From contig CM046850.1 in the NCBI GenBank assembly GCA_025618425.1, positions 2,422,986 to 2,486,985 on the forward strand: a stretch of 64,000 bases of DNA, written 5' to 3'. The notes under the pieces were generated by a model. The model was given only the letters and a program-made list of their open reading frames with translations. It did not search any database and was not told the origin of the DNA. A program made the position numbers and the translations under genes. The DNA comes from Heliocidaris tuberculata. Lineage: Eukaryota; Echinodermata; Echinoidea; Camarodonta; Echinometridae. Below, piece after piece: positions 1 to 10,739 of the stretch (the stretch's first letter is position 1; each line of letters begins with the position of its first letter).

Positions 1-1189
1 CTTATCAGTATGTTGATATTCAATTTTGGATTGATTACATAACCAGCATTCCTTTATTATAATCTCCTTACGCTGATAATACGATTTAGATTATCATTAT
101 AGAAGGACGGACTTGAATAATTAATTCGCACAAGTTTTAATACCAGCTTATTGTCTTAGGCTGTCATGCTGTTATGCAAACTGTCATCAGCCGCTTTAGG
201 AAAAAGATGTCAAAGTGAACTGTGAACATATCAATCGCATACATTAATCAATGCATGCAGTATCTAAGCGCTTACTGTTAAAGGGTACCAATCACCCCAA
301 ATAATTTTGCTCTGTATGTTACAGGTTGCATGTCGTTATACTATATTCAAAATATGGGCTTCAAATATTAATTCTATAAAGAGATATGCAATTTTAATTA
401 CACTTTCCATAAGCGTAAAAGCGACTCGTGAGTAGACTACGCGACGCATCCGTACGCGCTCGCCAAGGTAAAGGCTCGCCCGGAACCAAACTCTGAGTTC
501 GGTTCCGCTCGAGCATTTCCATGTTATCCTTTATTTCCTTCATACTCATTAACTATTGACCTTTAGAATACCAGACAAAGTTCATTGAGGTTGATTTTAT
601 ACTTTCTAGCTGTACAAAATTTACTTTTTCAGGTGATTGGTACACTTTAAATTTATTGCCCTTTTTTTTGGGGGGGGGGGCCTTCATGAATAGTTATATA
701 TCTATCTATTTATGTCCCGTAGCTTGGGGCCGTTGGGGCGACAGTGTGATGGATCTTGAGGCACAATCCATAACTTTCTGTCTTCTGCTGTTCTAGTTAG
801 CTGCTCAAAAGACATTCCTGTCCACTGCTTTATGTTATCAACGCAGGTCTACTTCGGTCTATCCTTTTTTCTGCCATTGGTTCCTCCTTGAAAGATGGTG
901 TTTACACTGATGTTCCTTGACAATCCTGTTCCTACATGTATATATCTATTGCAGTTTCTGCACATTTGACATTCAGTCGACCTATGTGACTTCAATATTC
1001 CTATAGAACATGTTTGCGCATTCATCCCCCCCCCCCCCCTTTGCACCATTCCTCTAATCTCCTCTTCATCTTCCTCCACATACCTGTTCCTCATCCATTT
1101 TTCATTCCCTTTTCATATTTCTGTTACCCCTCCTCCCTTTCCCGTCAGATCTCACATTCTGTCTTTCATGTCTTTCTCGTGTACTCCAG
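1..1189. other. Left edge: intronic or upstream sequence of the MACPF-ApeC gene
   Basis: No convincing exon is seen here. The first recognisable exon of the plus-strand gene starts at 1190 in the middle of a MACPF domain, so earlier coding exons must lie outside the window or are not recognisable. The stretch contains a G run at about 670-680, a degraded LINE tail on the minus strand (about 715-1010) and a C run at about 1027-1039. Confidence 0.6.
715..1010 (-). mobile_element. Degraded 3' end of a non-LTR retrotransposon (LINE) ORF2
   Basis: The minus-strand translation reads GRKKDRPK, a stop, then VDNIKQWTGMSFEQLTRTAEDRKLW. The pattern Gly-Arg-x-x-x-Arg-Pro-Lys ... W-x-D-N-I-K-x-W-T-G ... 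A-x-D-R-x-x-W is typical of the extreme C-terminal tail of the reverse-transcriptase ORF in many invertebrate LINEs. It has an internal stop and no upstream RT domain, so it is a dead fragment. Subfamily cannot be assigned from this piece. Confidence 0.55.
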
Positions 1190-4100
1190 CATGTCGTAAC
1201 AAAAGTAGACCTGGGTTCAAAGACAACTGTACGATTCGCCGAGAGGAGGGAGGATTTCGTTCATTTTGCCCGAACGGAGGTAAGTGAAATAACCGAGAGC
1301 AAATGTAGTCCTCTAAAACTTTCCAAAAGATGCCACATCAATTTCACTAATATACGTTTCCAAAAGATGCTACATTCCTTCTAACAATAGCATTCCCCCA
1401 GGAATTGACCAATCACAAAGCAGTATGGTATGCTTGAATAATCACACACATTCACTTTTAGCTTCCCTGGAAAGAGAACTGAGGTGCCTGTGCACCTTAC
1501 TAAATATTTGATTAATTGAGGGTGCTTTTTAGATAAAGTGATTTGATCTTTTTGAAAAAAAAAATAATAATCTAACGCTCCTTAAATTTCTAAAGAGTGC
1601 CTTTTATTTCCCGGTGAAGTACAACAGGACAAAATCTAATTCCAGAGTCGATATATTATAGAAAACATACTTAAACAGATTTGTTGCTCTCAGACGTATG
1701 ACGTTTTGGATGAACAACTTAACAATTGCCAGATGTGATTGGACAAGTTACCTCATTCAGTTTTGACGAACTGGATCGTATCTTTCTGTAAGTCATTTGT
1801 AAATACCTAACATAGGTGTCGAGATATATTTCCTTTTCTCAGTGTAATCGAAGAAGCCAAATTTTATTTTCCCCATTATCTCTCAAGGTGCAGCTTGTCT
1901 CTTTCTTAGCTCAAGATATATCATGGGAAAATGTATTTGACACAACATATGTTGAGTTCAAAAAAAGACAAGCAGCATCTTTAGAGATAATGGAGTAAAT
2001 ATGACATTTTGTGTACAAAACATATTGAGAGTTGTACTACTACTAAACCTGCCATTTTGAAGCAACATTGCCAGTTTGAGGATCACCATAGAAAGTAAAT
2101 TGAGACATTTTAAACTTTCATAACTATTTCATTTCATAACCGATTTTGATGGAACTTTTTAAAAATTGCTTCTCTCTATCGTATCTTTTCATTAAAATGG
2201 ATATTTCCCCAGGGTTTCATTCTCCTTTAAGAAAACAATATATGAAAGCGGATTTCCGCAGGGGAAGTGTTTGGAGCTTTCTTGTTTTACTCCTCCCTCT
2301 TCCGTGTAAAACTGTAGCCCCCTCCCACTTGATAGTCCTGAATAGGCCCCTATATACCTCTAAACCTTTCGTCACCCTATCTCTTACCAGGGTGAGAACA
2401 GCGTGACGTTCCGCAAAGATTGTCAAACCGTTGAATAATTTTTTTAAAAAGATTCAAATGAATTTGTAACAATGGCATTCCCATGAACTGACCAATCACA
2501 GAGCAGCATGACATGCATGAATAATCACGCATTTATTACTTTACCGTTTCGTCACCTTTTGCCCCCAAGGTTGAAGGCAGCGTGAAGTTCAAGACTAAGA
2601 TTATCACCGGTTACCGTGGAGCTCTCAAGGTCGATACTGATGTCTTTGAGACCGGACTGTCAACGGGACAGAAGTTTGGAAGCCATCTTTCGAACTTTAC
2701 GAGTGGAGGCGACGAACTACCTGGTTTGTTTTAATGTATTGAAGGAAATATTGATAGTAATAATTGTGGATTATATGGTGCCGATATCCTTCACACAGTA
2801 ACGCTTCGGGTGCTCCAAATGTACCTAGTTACCGCCGACGGCCAATTTGTAACTTGGGTGAAGAATGGCAAAAGCAGGTTAACCTTTTGACTACTGGTAC
2901 CTGGTGGCTCCTGTATTAAGCCTATGGGAATGAGATAATTCAGTAGTCAATGAGTTATTGCTCAAAAGCGTCAAGTGCCTGGATAAGATTTGAACCCTCA
3001 GTCAAGTGAAAGTCAAGTGAAAGTCAAGTGAATGAACATAAATATCACGACACCTTCACACTTCCTGTAAGGGGGATCTGTGATTAATTATGTTACCCAC
3101 ATATCAAAGTAACTATGTTCGTATCTATCTATATATTTGGAATCTGTGAGCCATGTGAGTGGGTGTGTAAGGATGTCTGTTTTAAAAGGTAGCTGACCAT
3201 AGCGCGGCGATATTTCTATGCCTTCCTAATTCATACAAAGTAACATAATATTGTTGTTCTTTACATTTAGAACCAATTGCTGTCGAACTGATTGGAATGC
3301 ACGAGATCTTTGACAGAGACTACTGGCAGCAGTACTCCGATTACATCAAGACCAGACTATGTACTGCAGAATGGATGGCTAGCAGAGATAGTGTCCAAGC
3401 CAACATGGAGATGGCACTTACTAACTATGCTGAATGGAGAGGAGCAGAAGAAGCAGTCGGTAAATTTTCAGCGCGTATCTTAGGCATGGACCTGATACGC
3501 GCAAAAGTTCATAGATCTCTCTCTTTCTCAGTGCCACTTGGCAATCATGTTGTTCCACAAACCTTTGTTTGTAGCATTCTTCATCAGCGCCACTCCCTGG
3601 TCCAATCTAACCATTTCTGCAGATAGTCCATACAGAGTATGTCCATTTCTGTGGTACCAGAATATAGAAAAATTGATCTTTGACATGTTTTAGGAGGGAG
3701 ATTTCTGGTCTTCTTTAAAAATGGGAAGTTTCGGCATCTTATCAGTTTTCGGAGATTCCATCCGTCACTAGTCATGTGTTAGGTTCGGACACACAACCAT
3801 GAAATCTCTTTCATGTATACTTGCTAAAATGAAAGTAAAGATACGCAAATGAAATGTTTTGTACCTGATTTTTTTTTTTTTTTTTTAAATTTGAGGAAAT
3901 CAATTCCAGGTTATTAAGCAATTGGAGTGCGGCACGTTCCACGACCCCAGCTATGCCATCGAATGTAAAAAATGATATCTTCATAATGGATACCGTCCTG
4001 TTCCGAATATTTCACACTAGATTCATATAAAATAAATTAAATTAAATATCTATTTTCTGGTTACAGCTCATTGGTCCTATAATCCAGTGGTCCTACAACC

Positions 4101-6872
4101 GTAACCCTAACCCTAACTCTAACCCTAACCCCATATTGAACGGAGACTAACATGACATACAGCTAAATCTTAAGTAAAAATGAGCAACCAATCATTATTT
4201 CTGTTACGACCAATGGGGTGCATAACCAACTGCATGTAGGACTGTTGGGATGGCTGTAGGACCAATGGGCCGTAGGACCAATTGGCTGTAGGACCATAAG
4301 TGGCTGGCTGTAGGGCCAATGGCCTGTGAGACCTAGGAGCTGTATATAGGACCAATGTGCTGTCCCTCTATTTTCTAACAAGATCCAGAAATCGTAATCC
4401 CCATCGCCTGGCCGAAGGGTACTTACACCTTACCGAAGCCCATTTACGGGTGCCCAAATGCCCACTTTACCTGGACCGAGGGCTGGCGTTTCCACGACAC
4501 AGAGGATGTCGCACCAGGTAACTACTGGAGCGATCCTCTCCATCTGTATGGAAGCTTCATGAAGAATAACATGGATCGTTGGTTCTGTTCAAAGACGGTA
4601 GAAGAGCAGGATATCTTCAACTGGTCCTTCCAACCTGGCGAGTACTGCGTGGCTAAGAAGGGATCACTCTGCCCGAAAGGTAAAGTCAAGCATCTCACAA
4701 AAGAGCAACTATGACCATCACTCGAAAAATAAAATTAGTTTACCGTTAGCATTTGCTATTTCTTTCATTATGCAAAGACAAAATTCTAAAGCACGCTGCT
4801 GTTTTGTTTTCAACTCAGATGAATTTACATTCCTGTAATTGTTAACATACCACTTTCTGCAGCGCATAGTCTTGGTATTTGATTGATCTTAGAAACTGAT
4901 TTACACCACAACTGTCATTGTCGTCATTGAACTTTTAAAGAGAAGTTTGAGTTCTTGGAAAGCTAAAAAAAAAATGTGAGCTTTCTCATTTTTTCTGTGT
5001 TAGTTGGAAGATTGTCCTAGTAGAAATGTCCCCTGAAAAAGGATTGCTCTTCAAATGCCCTAACATTCAAAATATGACAAGTAACACCTGAAATGTTCGG
5101 GCCGAACATTTGTGTGTAGTCCCATATACACATTTATGTGTGCAGTGCGTGTGACTCTCAGCAGGATTGAGTCATTTTCATATCATTTTGGTGATTCCAA
5201 AACCTTACACCATACACCAATTCTTATGTGCTATATAACGAACCTTTCCCAATTGCTTTGAGATAGTTTCTTTCACAGTTCAATCTCATGACCAGAACTC
5301 AACTTTATCTTTAAGGGTTTTCTGAGGGATACGTCTTCTGGGATGACGAGGATACTAGTAACGGTAACGCCTTCGCCGGTGACTTGCCAAGCGGTCAGTT
5401 TGACCATAATACCCGTATCGACTACTGTTGCCGTGATGATGGATTCGCTAGTAATCCTATCTACCTCCCTGTCGATGAGCCCTTCTTTCTTCTTAAAGTC
5501 AACCACCAGTGTCAAGAGGTTATTAGATTCATGTTTGCGTGTACTAGATGAAGATGACAGAAAGAAGACAGGCGTTAGTGATGATGATGATGGTGGTGGT
5601 GGTGGTGGAGGAGGTGGTCAGGGGCGGATCCAGGATTTTTCATAGGGAGGGGGCACACAAATGCAGGATTGTCAACTTTGGGAAACTGCTGGAGGGAGAT
5701 CCATATTATTTTGGTCTCGCCAGCCCTCCAAAAGTCGCCCAGTTGGGGGGGGGGGGGGTTATGGGGTTCAGTTCCCCTCCATAATTCTCTGACAAGCAAA
5801 ACAAAAAAAGAAAAGGAAAAAAAAGGAAGTTTTCCTTTCCAAAAGGGGAGGCACAAGCAAAGAAACGGGGGCAAAATGCATAGTTTTCTTTCAAAAGGGG
5901 GGGGGGCACGGGCTGGGATTGCCCCCCCCCCCTAAATCCGCCACTGGAGGTGGTGGTGATGCGGATGAGGCGTAGGAAGAGGTGGTGGTGGAGGAGGAGG
6001 AGGAGGAGAAGGAGGAATAAGAAGAAGAATTAGATTTGACAGTGATATGATTGATTGGAATATTAACGGTGACGATGATGAGAATGGTGATAACGAAGAT
6101 GATGATTACGATGAAAGTGACGCAGACGAAGAGGAGTAGAATTTTGAAGATAATGAGATGATGAGTGATAACGTAAGACTATGATGATGGTGGTGTTGAT
6201 TAAGGCAGTAATGATGAGGATGATGATGATGACGATGATAGTGATTATGATGATTAGGGTAGTAATGAAAATGATATTGTATACATGTACTTAAATAAAG
6301 TCGTATAAGGAAAACGGGACAATACTGATTTTGAGTCACGTCCGACCATGCCGACCTCTCGTCTGACCATTTTTTCCATTATGCAGGCTGTCAGGATAAT
6401 GATAATGATAACGATGGTGACTCTGATCATGATGACCCCAGTAAGCGATTGGGACGACTACGTTGCTGGTGATGTCGATGATGATGATGATGATAGTGGT
6501 GATGTTGGTAATATGATCATCATCATCATGGTCATGATGAGCACGATCAGGGTGATAATGTTGGTGATAATGATGACTGAGATGATGATAATAATTCTGA
6601 ATTTCTGAATAATTCTGAAGTGGATAATCTCTTGAAAACAACAGAGCGTTTTCGTCATGAGGGTCTATGCCATTGACTGATTTCAAGTCACATCCGATCT
6701 TTCCGTTTTTCAGGTTGTCGGGATGACGTACACGGAGGAGTATTTCCGATGGGATACCAACGACCAGGGGAACGACGACCTCGTCGTAGGAAGCCATCCT
6801 TATCCTGGAGACATTGATAATAACATTCTTCTTGATTTCTGCTACTATGAACCCCTCGAAGATGAAGTTTAA
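1190..6872 (+). CDS. MACPF-ApeC (apextrin-like) protein, 3' six exons; 5' part outside window
   Basis: Exons 1190-1279, 2570-2723, 3271-3459, 4383-4679, 5316-5518 and 6714-6872 join in frame (phases 0,1,1,1,0) and end in TAA, giving 363 visible residues. Exon 1190 begins HVVTKVDLGSK, matching the MACPF region after the usual Y-G-T-H motif; the next two exons finish the MACPF part (VEGSVKFKTK, then LPEPIAVELIGMHEIF). From about residue 146 an ApeC domain follows: IAWPKGTYTLPKP, GCPNAHF, GWRFHDTED, FCSK, YCVAKKGSLCPKG, FWDDEDTSNGN, YCCRDDG, NHQCQEVVGM, YFRWDTND, FCYYEP. MACPF domains can form membrane pores; ApeC proteins of amphioxus have been reported to bind peptidoglycan components, and apextrins are extracellular defence or apical-matrix proteins. 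The inferred role is a secreted immune effector. Introns carry several MITEs, one touching the exon 5 acceptor. A possible poly(A) signal ATTAAA lies at 7008-7013. Confidence 0.85.
2050..2226. mobile_element. Half copy of a TTAA-type MITE (same family as 15371-15710)
   Basis: This piece matches the right half of the complete element at 15371-15710: shared stretches include CATAGAAAGTAAATTGAGAC, AACCGATTTTGATGGAACTT and CCCCAGGGTTTCATTCTCCT, followed by TTAA at 2227-2230. The left arm is missing. It lies in an intron of the MACPF-ApeC gene. Confidence 0.8.
2366..2440 (+). pseudogene. Possible relic duplicate of the MACPF exon at 2570
   Basis: TTTCGTCACC, a pyrimidine-rich tract and an AG precede a reading GENSVTFRKD that ends in a stop after CQTVE. 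The true exon at 2570 has the same TTTCGTCACC tract and reads VEGSVKFKTK. The similarity covers both the acceptor tract and the first codons, which suggests a decayed local duplication. An 80-bp direct repeat (about 1382-1465 and 2467-2545) in the same intron supports local duplication. Evidence is short and could be coincidental. Confidence 0.35.
4065..4370. repeat. Element with CCCTAA-like core and TAGGACCAATGG-type repeats
   Basis: Telomere-like CCCTAA/CTCTAA units occupy about 4100-4130. Around them are CATTGGTCCTA on one side and several copies of GTAGGACCAATGG on the other, i.e. inverted-repeat flanks around a telomere-like core. It sits in the intron before ApeC exon 4383. Confidence 0.65.
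4939..5310. mobile_element. TTAA-flanked MITE abutting the ApeC exon 5 acceptor
   Basis: The element starts AGAGAAGTTTGAGTTCTTGG and ends CCAGAACTCAACTTTATCT, which are inverted copies of each other, with TTAA on both sides (4935-4938 and 5311-5314). Related copies are at 54527-54900 and 63232-63600, and a single end is at about 44524. The right TTAA plus the next G forms the acceptor TTAAG directly before coding exon 5316-5518. Confidence 0.9.
5619..5946. mobile_element. GGCGGATCCAGG-type inverted-repeat element with G and C homopolymers
   Basis: It starts CAGGGGCGGATCCAGGATT and ends AAATCCGCCACTG, an inverted terminal pair. It carries long G and C runs and an internal TTCTCTGACAAGCAAAA motif shared with the elements at 52540-52785 and 61300-61605. 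It lies in the last intron of the MACPF-ApeC gene. Confidence 0.7.
5950..6610. repeat. GAT/GGT/GAG trinucleotide-rich microsatellite region
   Basis: Long imperfect runs of GATGAT, GGTGGT and GAGGAG fill much of the last intron of the MACPF-ApeC gene, with a shorter GATGAT/GGTGGT tract at 5578-5615. Open frames through it (poly-Asp or poly-His/Ile) are low-complexity artefacts. Confidence 0.85.
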
Positions 6873-7007
6873 AGATCTACATGGCGTATCTTCATAGAAT
6901 CCATTAGCAATGTTTTAGCAGAGAGTAGATAAAGGGAAAATGAGGATTAGCCTGACCAAAATTGCTATTCAATCATCAAAGAAAATGCAGTAGTATTAAT
7001 TTATCAA

Positions 7008-7013
7008 ATTAAA
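7008..7013 (+). promoter_or_regulatory. Candidate poly(A) signal ATTAAA of the MACPF-ApeC gene
   Basis: ATTAAA lies 136 bases after the TAA in an A/T-rich 3' region. The match is a common variant hexamer and is expected often by chance in such sequence. Confidence 0.3.
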
Positions 7014-7289
7014 ATTTTTTGGAAAAGCTATATTGGCTGCTCATTTTGTATTATTTTGTTTGTTGGGAGTTTCTTAAGATCACGATTTGTACATGTATGC
7101 TGTGAATGATATCAGACTGGTATCATCCGCATAGAGTGTGATAAAAGGAGTCCCCTTGAGATAAATAATGAAGGTAATACGTACATTTTTTTTAAAGATA
7201 TCACAGAATGAAAGGTAGAGGAGAGACAAAGTGGAAACGTAGAAGACAACCAAAAAAGAAACACGGGAGAATAGGGTTTGGGTAGTATA

Positions 7290-8662
7290 TGAAGAGTTTC
7301 ATTTCAAAATGGACTAAATCCACTTTTGGTGTTTTAGAGTAGATCAAGGTTTTTTTTAACAATAATCTATCACTTTTCCTTGTTCATTATTACTTCATTT
7401 TGGATATATTTATATCAAGACTATTGCCTTAGACCATGTTTTTAAAAATCTAGCAATGCATTTTGAATTTTGAGCAATTTTTATAAATTTAATTTTCGTA
7501 GATTTGTTTCTTTTGGAATGAAACTGTATTCGATCGTGTATTTTGGGTGTTTAAAACAACTATATCATGTTAAATTCAATACAAAACACAATGATTTCGC
7601 TAGCAGTGTGAAAATGTCATCTTTCAAAAATATTTTTTGTTAATGTAAAGAAAAAAAGTTTTTGTATTTTTTGTTTACATTTTTTTTTCAAGTTTGCTTT
7701 TTTGGGAGTTTCATTCCAAAAGTGATTATTAAATCCAAAAATATTTCATTTCATTTCATTTATTATTCTTCACATTAAAAAACAAAGAAATATACAGGGT
7801 CATATACATAGGTAGTTACGCAGTAAAAATGTTAAATACATGTACATAAATATACCATTATAGAAGAATCAACATAGATAAACAAACATTGAACAATATA
7901 GAATAAGTAACTTAATGTGAATGGAGCTAGAAAAAGCAAAGCTTATCGAGTCTAGCCCCGGAGCTTTTAAATGTTGAGTATTTTTTTATATGGCCTGAAA
8001 AAAAGAAAACAAAACAAAACAGAAAACGGTAATAGTGGTTTGGAACATAATAGTTACATGTGTATTGAAATAAAATAAAAAAACCTGATAGTTTACTTGG
8101 AGTTAATTGGATATTTTTTGTACGTTAGCTTAGACTGCCGTAGTGATTTAGATTGTTTAATGTTGTCATCTAAAGCAGACCTGATACATGATACTTCTTT
8201 GACCAGTAGGGGTCCTGTAATAAATACTATATAATTTCTTGTAGTTTCGAGTGGTATAATAATAAACATCACTGCTACACCTATATATTAATTGAAAATT
8301 GAAAAATTAATTGAAAATATTAAAATTTGCAAAATATTATCAAAATTTGCACTGATTATTCGAATGGGTAGCTGCGCCACACTTGGAAACACTGATCTTA
8401 ATACAAAGCTTAAGATAACACGGTGTAAATAATCTAATTCCTAAGCACTATAGTGGATTTACTCTCTTTTGGAATGAAACAGATTTAGATTTAATTCCTT
8501 TTGGAATGAAACATAAATTTTGAGCAAATTTATTTCAATTTTTGAAAAATGTAATTTTTATATACGAAATATCACATTTGATTACCATGTGCAAGATACC
8601 CATGTTTATCTTTAAAGATCAATTTTGGTCAAAGCTGGATTTAGTCCGTTTTGAAAATAAGC
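7290..8662. mobile_element. Foldback-like element with internal insertion
   Basis: The left end GTTTCATTTCAAAATGGACT and right end GGATTTAGTCCGTTTTGAAA are inverted copies. TTTTGGAATGAAAC motifs recur inside in both orientations (for example near 7510, 7705, 8470 and 8500). An inserted segment at about 7745-8030 starts with ATTTC units and resembles the tail of a SINE or LINE on the minus strand. Confidence 0.5.
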
Positions 8663-8664
8663 TC

Positions 8665-9535
8665 CCAGGTTTGGGGGCAGGGGACACATTGCCCCCCCCC
8701 CCCTCCCCAAAATTTTAGGGCCCCTTTTATTTCTGAACAATGTCCCCTATCTCTTTGATAAGTGATCTTTTTATCTCTAAAAATGCTCCTTTTCCTTTCT
8801 AAGTGCCATTTTTTCCTTTTGATAAGTGCCCTTTTCAGATTTAATAATTGCCTCTTTTCAAATCTGATAATTGCCTCTCTTCTCCCATCGATAAGTTTCC
8901 TGTTCTCCTGATAAGTGCATTTTTTTAATAATTTTGCTAAGTGCCCCTTATTCTTTCTGATAAATGTCCTTTTCCCCTTCAGATAAGTGCTCTTTTCCTT
9001 TCTAATGAGTGTCCTTTCCCCTTCTGATAAGTGCCCCTTTTGCTATGAATTATGAGCCCTTTTCTTCTTTGATAAAGTGGCCTTTTGCTTCTAAAAGGTG
9101 GCCATTTTCCTTCTAATCACCACCCTTCTGATAAGTGCCCCTTTTCAGATCTGATAAGTGCCCTATTTTACCGCTTATACGGGGCCCATCTCCCATCTAA
9201 TACGTGAAAAATTGCTTGCTCGCTTCGCTCGCTCGCACATGAATCATTAGACCATTACACACCACTGCTAATTGGGGAAGCTGAAGCAGTATCCAGAACT
9301 ACGTAAAGATAAAAACAATAAAAATGAAGAAAATGATGCTCCATAATGTATTAATTAGACTGTAGGGTAATACTAATGTAACAAATTGGTCATTTTTTTC
9401 ACTTTGGGTTCATCCTTTATAGGTGCCCCTTTTGTCAAAAAAAGTGTCCTTTCGCTGGTGCCCAACCCTCTTACCCCCCCCCCCCCCTCCCGCTTTGAAA
9501 GTTACTCCGCTGACTCTGTGTATATCATGGACTGT
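8665..9535. repeat. Dispersed repeat with degenerate GATAAGTGCCCCTTTT array
   Basis: Between about 8700 and 9180 the motif (T)GATAAGTGCCCCTTTT recurs more than a dozen times with variable spacing. The following segment (GCTCGCTTCGCTCGCTCGCA, ACATGAATCATTAGACCAT, then ATTAGACTG) is repeated at 40400-40560, so this is a genome-dispersed family. It is bounded by C runs and phrases like CTCCGCTGACTCTG. Confidence 0.7.
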
Positions 9536-9854
9536 CAAGCAATAAAGTAAAGCAAACTGAGTATTTACGCTACATAAACTTCAAACGTTTAATATTTCAA
9601 ATGTCCACGATTTTACTTCTTTTTTTTTTTTCTTTTTTTTTTGGGGGGGGGTATATTTAAACTAGATGAAACGATCGAAATCTGAATACAATCTAGATAC
9701 GGCATACATGACTTCATTCCACAATTAGGAGCATGCCCTCTCTGATGAGACGGGCACAGTCCTGTATCTATTTTTGCATTTTAAAAAAAACATGTCAATA
9801 AGTTTCGCGCAATTTGTTGCATCTGCGCGTAGCCTGAATGTCATCAGAATGACA

Positions 9855-9896
9855 CGTGCGCGCCACTGATCTCTGTAGAGATCAGTGGTGCGCACG
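9855..9896. repeat. 20-bp perfect-stem hairpin (one G:T)
   Basis: CGTGCGCGCCACTGATCTCT at 9855-9874 is followed after two bases by its inverted copy AGAGATCAGTGGTGCGCACG with a single mismatch. No terminator role applies in a eukaryote; it may be the centre of a foldback repeat or a cruciform-forming site. Confidence 0.8.
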
Positions 9897-10739
9897 CACA
9901 GAATCAGTCTAAAAACACAAAATATTTCATAACTAATTCATAAAAAGGCCAGAATTCTACAAAACCAGTAGAAGTCAAAATAAGAAAGGTCAAACCTAGA
10001 ACTCTTACTCTTTTAAGAAACCTTTTAACTGGTTAATTCCCATCATTAACAGCACTGCTAACCAATTAACAAAACTACCTTGTCACTGCGAGTCGATTAC
10101 TTTCCCCATAGAAACACGTGTAATTTGGGTGTTCTACGTTTTTGTGAGGCAACATAAAAAGGCCGTTTTCAAACAAAATTGGCCAGAATTCTACATATGA
10201 GATGATTACATTTTTATGCTCAGCAGCTTCTTTGTTTCTTCAATATTCATATTCCTTTTTAACTGAATTAAATTGTTAAAAAGTGAAAAAGATATAAGTA
10301 TTTCTAAAAGTTGAAATTTACGTTTTTCATGATTAATGTACAGGGTTCTATGGAGGGAATCGCAGAGGGAAAGTGATACGCGCGCGCGCATGGTTGAGAA
10401 TGCAACACACTTTTTGGTATGAATAGTATTGATGTGTATTAATTTTCTTATAATAAGTTTTGAATAAATCTGAAACATCAACTACATGTATTTCTTGGTA
10501 ATGGCTACAGAGAAATTACAACAACAACAAAAAACAAGACAGACAAACATTTAGATTTAGAAATGGGTCTGTAGATCCAGACTATTCAAACTTTGAAATC
10601 CCAACCACGTGCCAACTGAAAGAGATTAAGTATATAGTCACCTTTATTTCACTGCAGCACATTTCTCCGTCTCTCTCTCTGTGTCTCTTATTCTTTACCT
10701 TTCTTTCTCTTCCTGTCCATTATTACCATAACTCAAAAC

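Larger units (their letters stand above)
6873..10739. other. Intergenic region between the MACPF-ApeC gene and gene A
   Basis: No gene recognised. It holds a large inverted-repeat element (about 7290-8662), a degenerate GATAAGTGCCCC array (about 8665-9535), a hairpin (9855-9896) and A/T-rich sequence. The last 100 bases before the gene A start contain TATATA near 10631 and a pyrimidine-rich stretch; no promoter element can be asserted. Confidence 0.6.

Noticed and set aside
1816..1998. Frame ending QDISWENVFDTTYVEFKKRQAAS considered as a MACPF exon
   Set aside because: It does not match the MACPF pattern, ends in a stop, and the flanking exons 1190-1279 and 2570-2723 already join in phase.
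2985..2997. B-box-like tRNA motifs at 2985-2997, 12694-12705 and 15281-15290
   Set aside because: Each has a GGTTCRANNC-like box, but no cloverleaf or acceptor stem can be formed from the flanks, so no tRNA gene is called; they may be worn SINE pieces.
4100..4133. Interstitial telomere tract as a sign of chromosome end or fusion
   Set aside because: The same kind of core recurs at 22096-22135 and around 23230-23300 inside small inverted-repeat elements, which is a better explanation.
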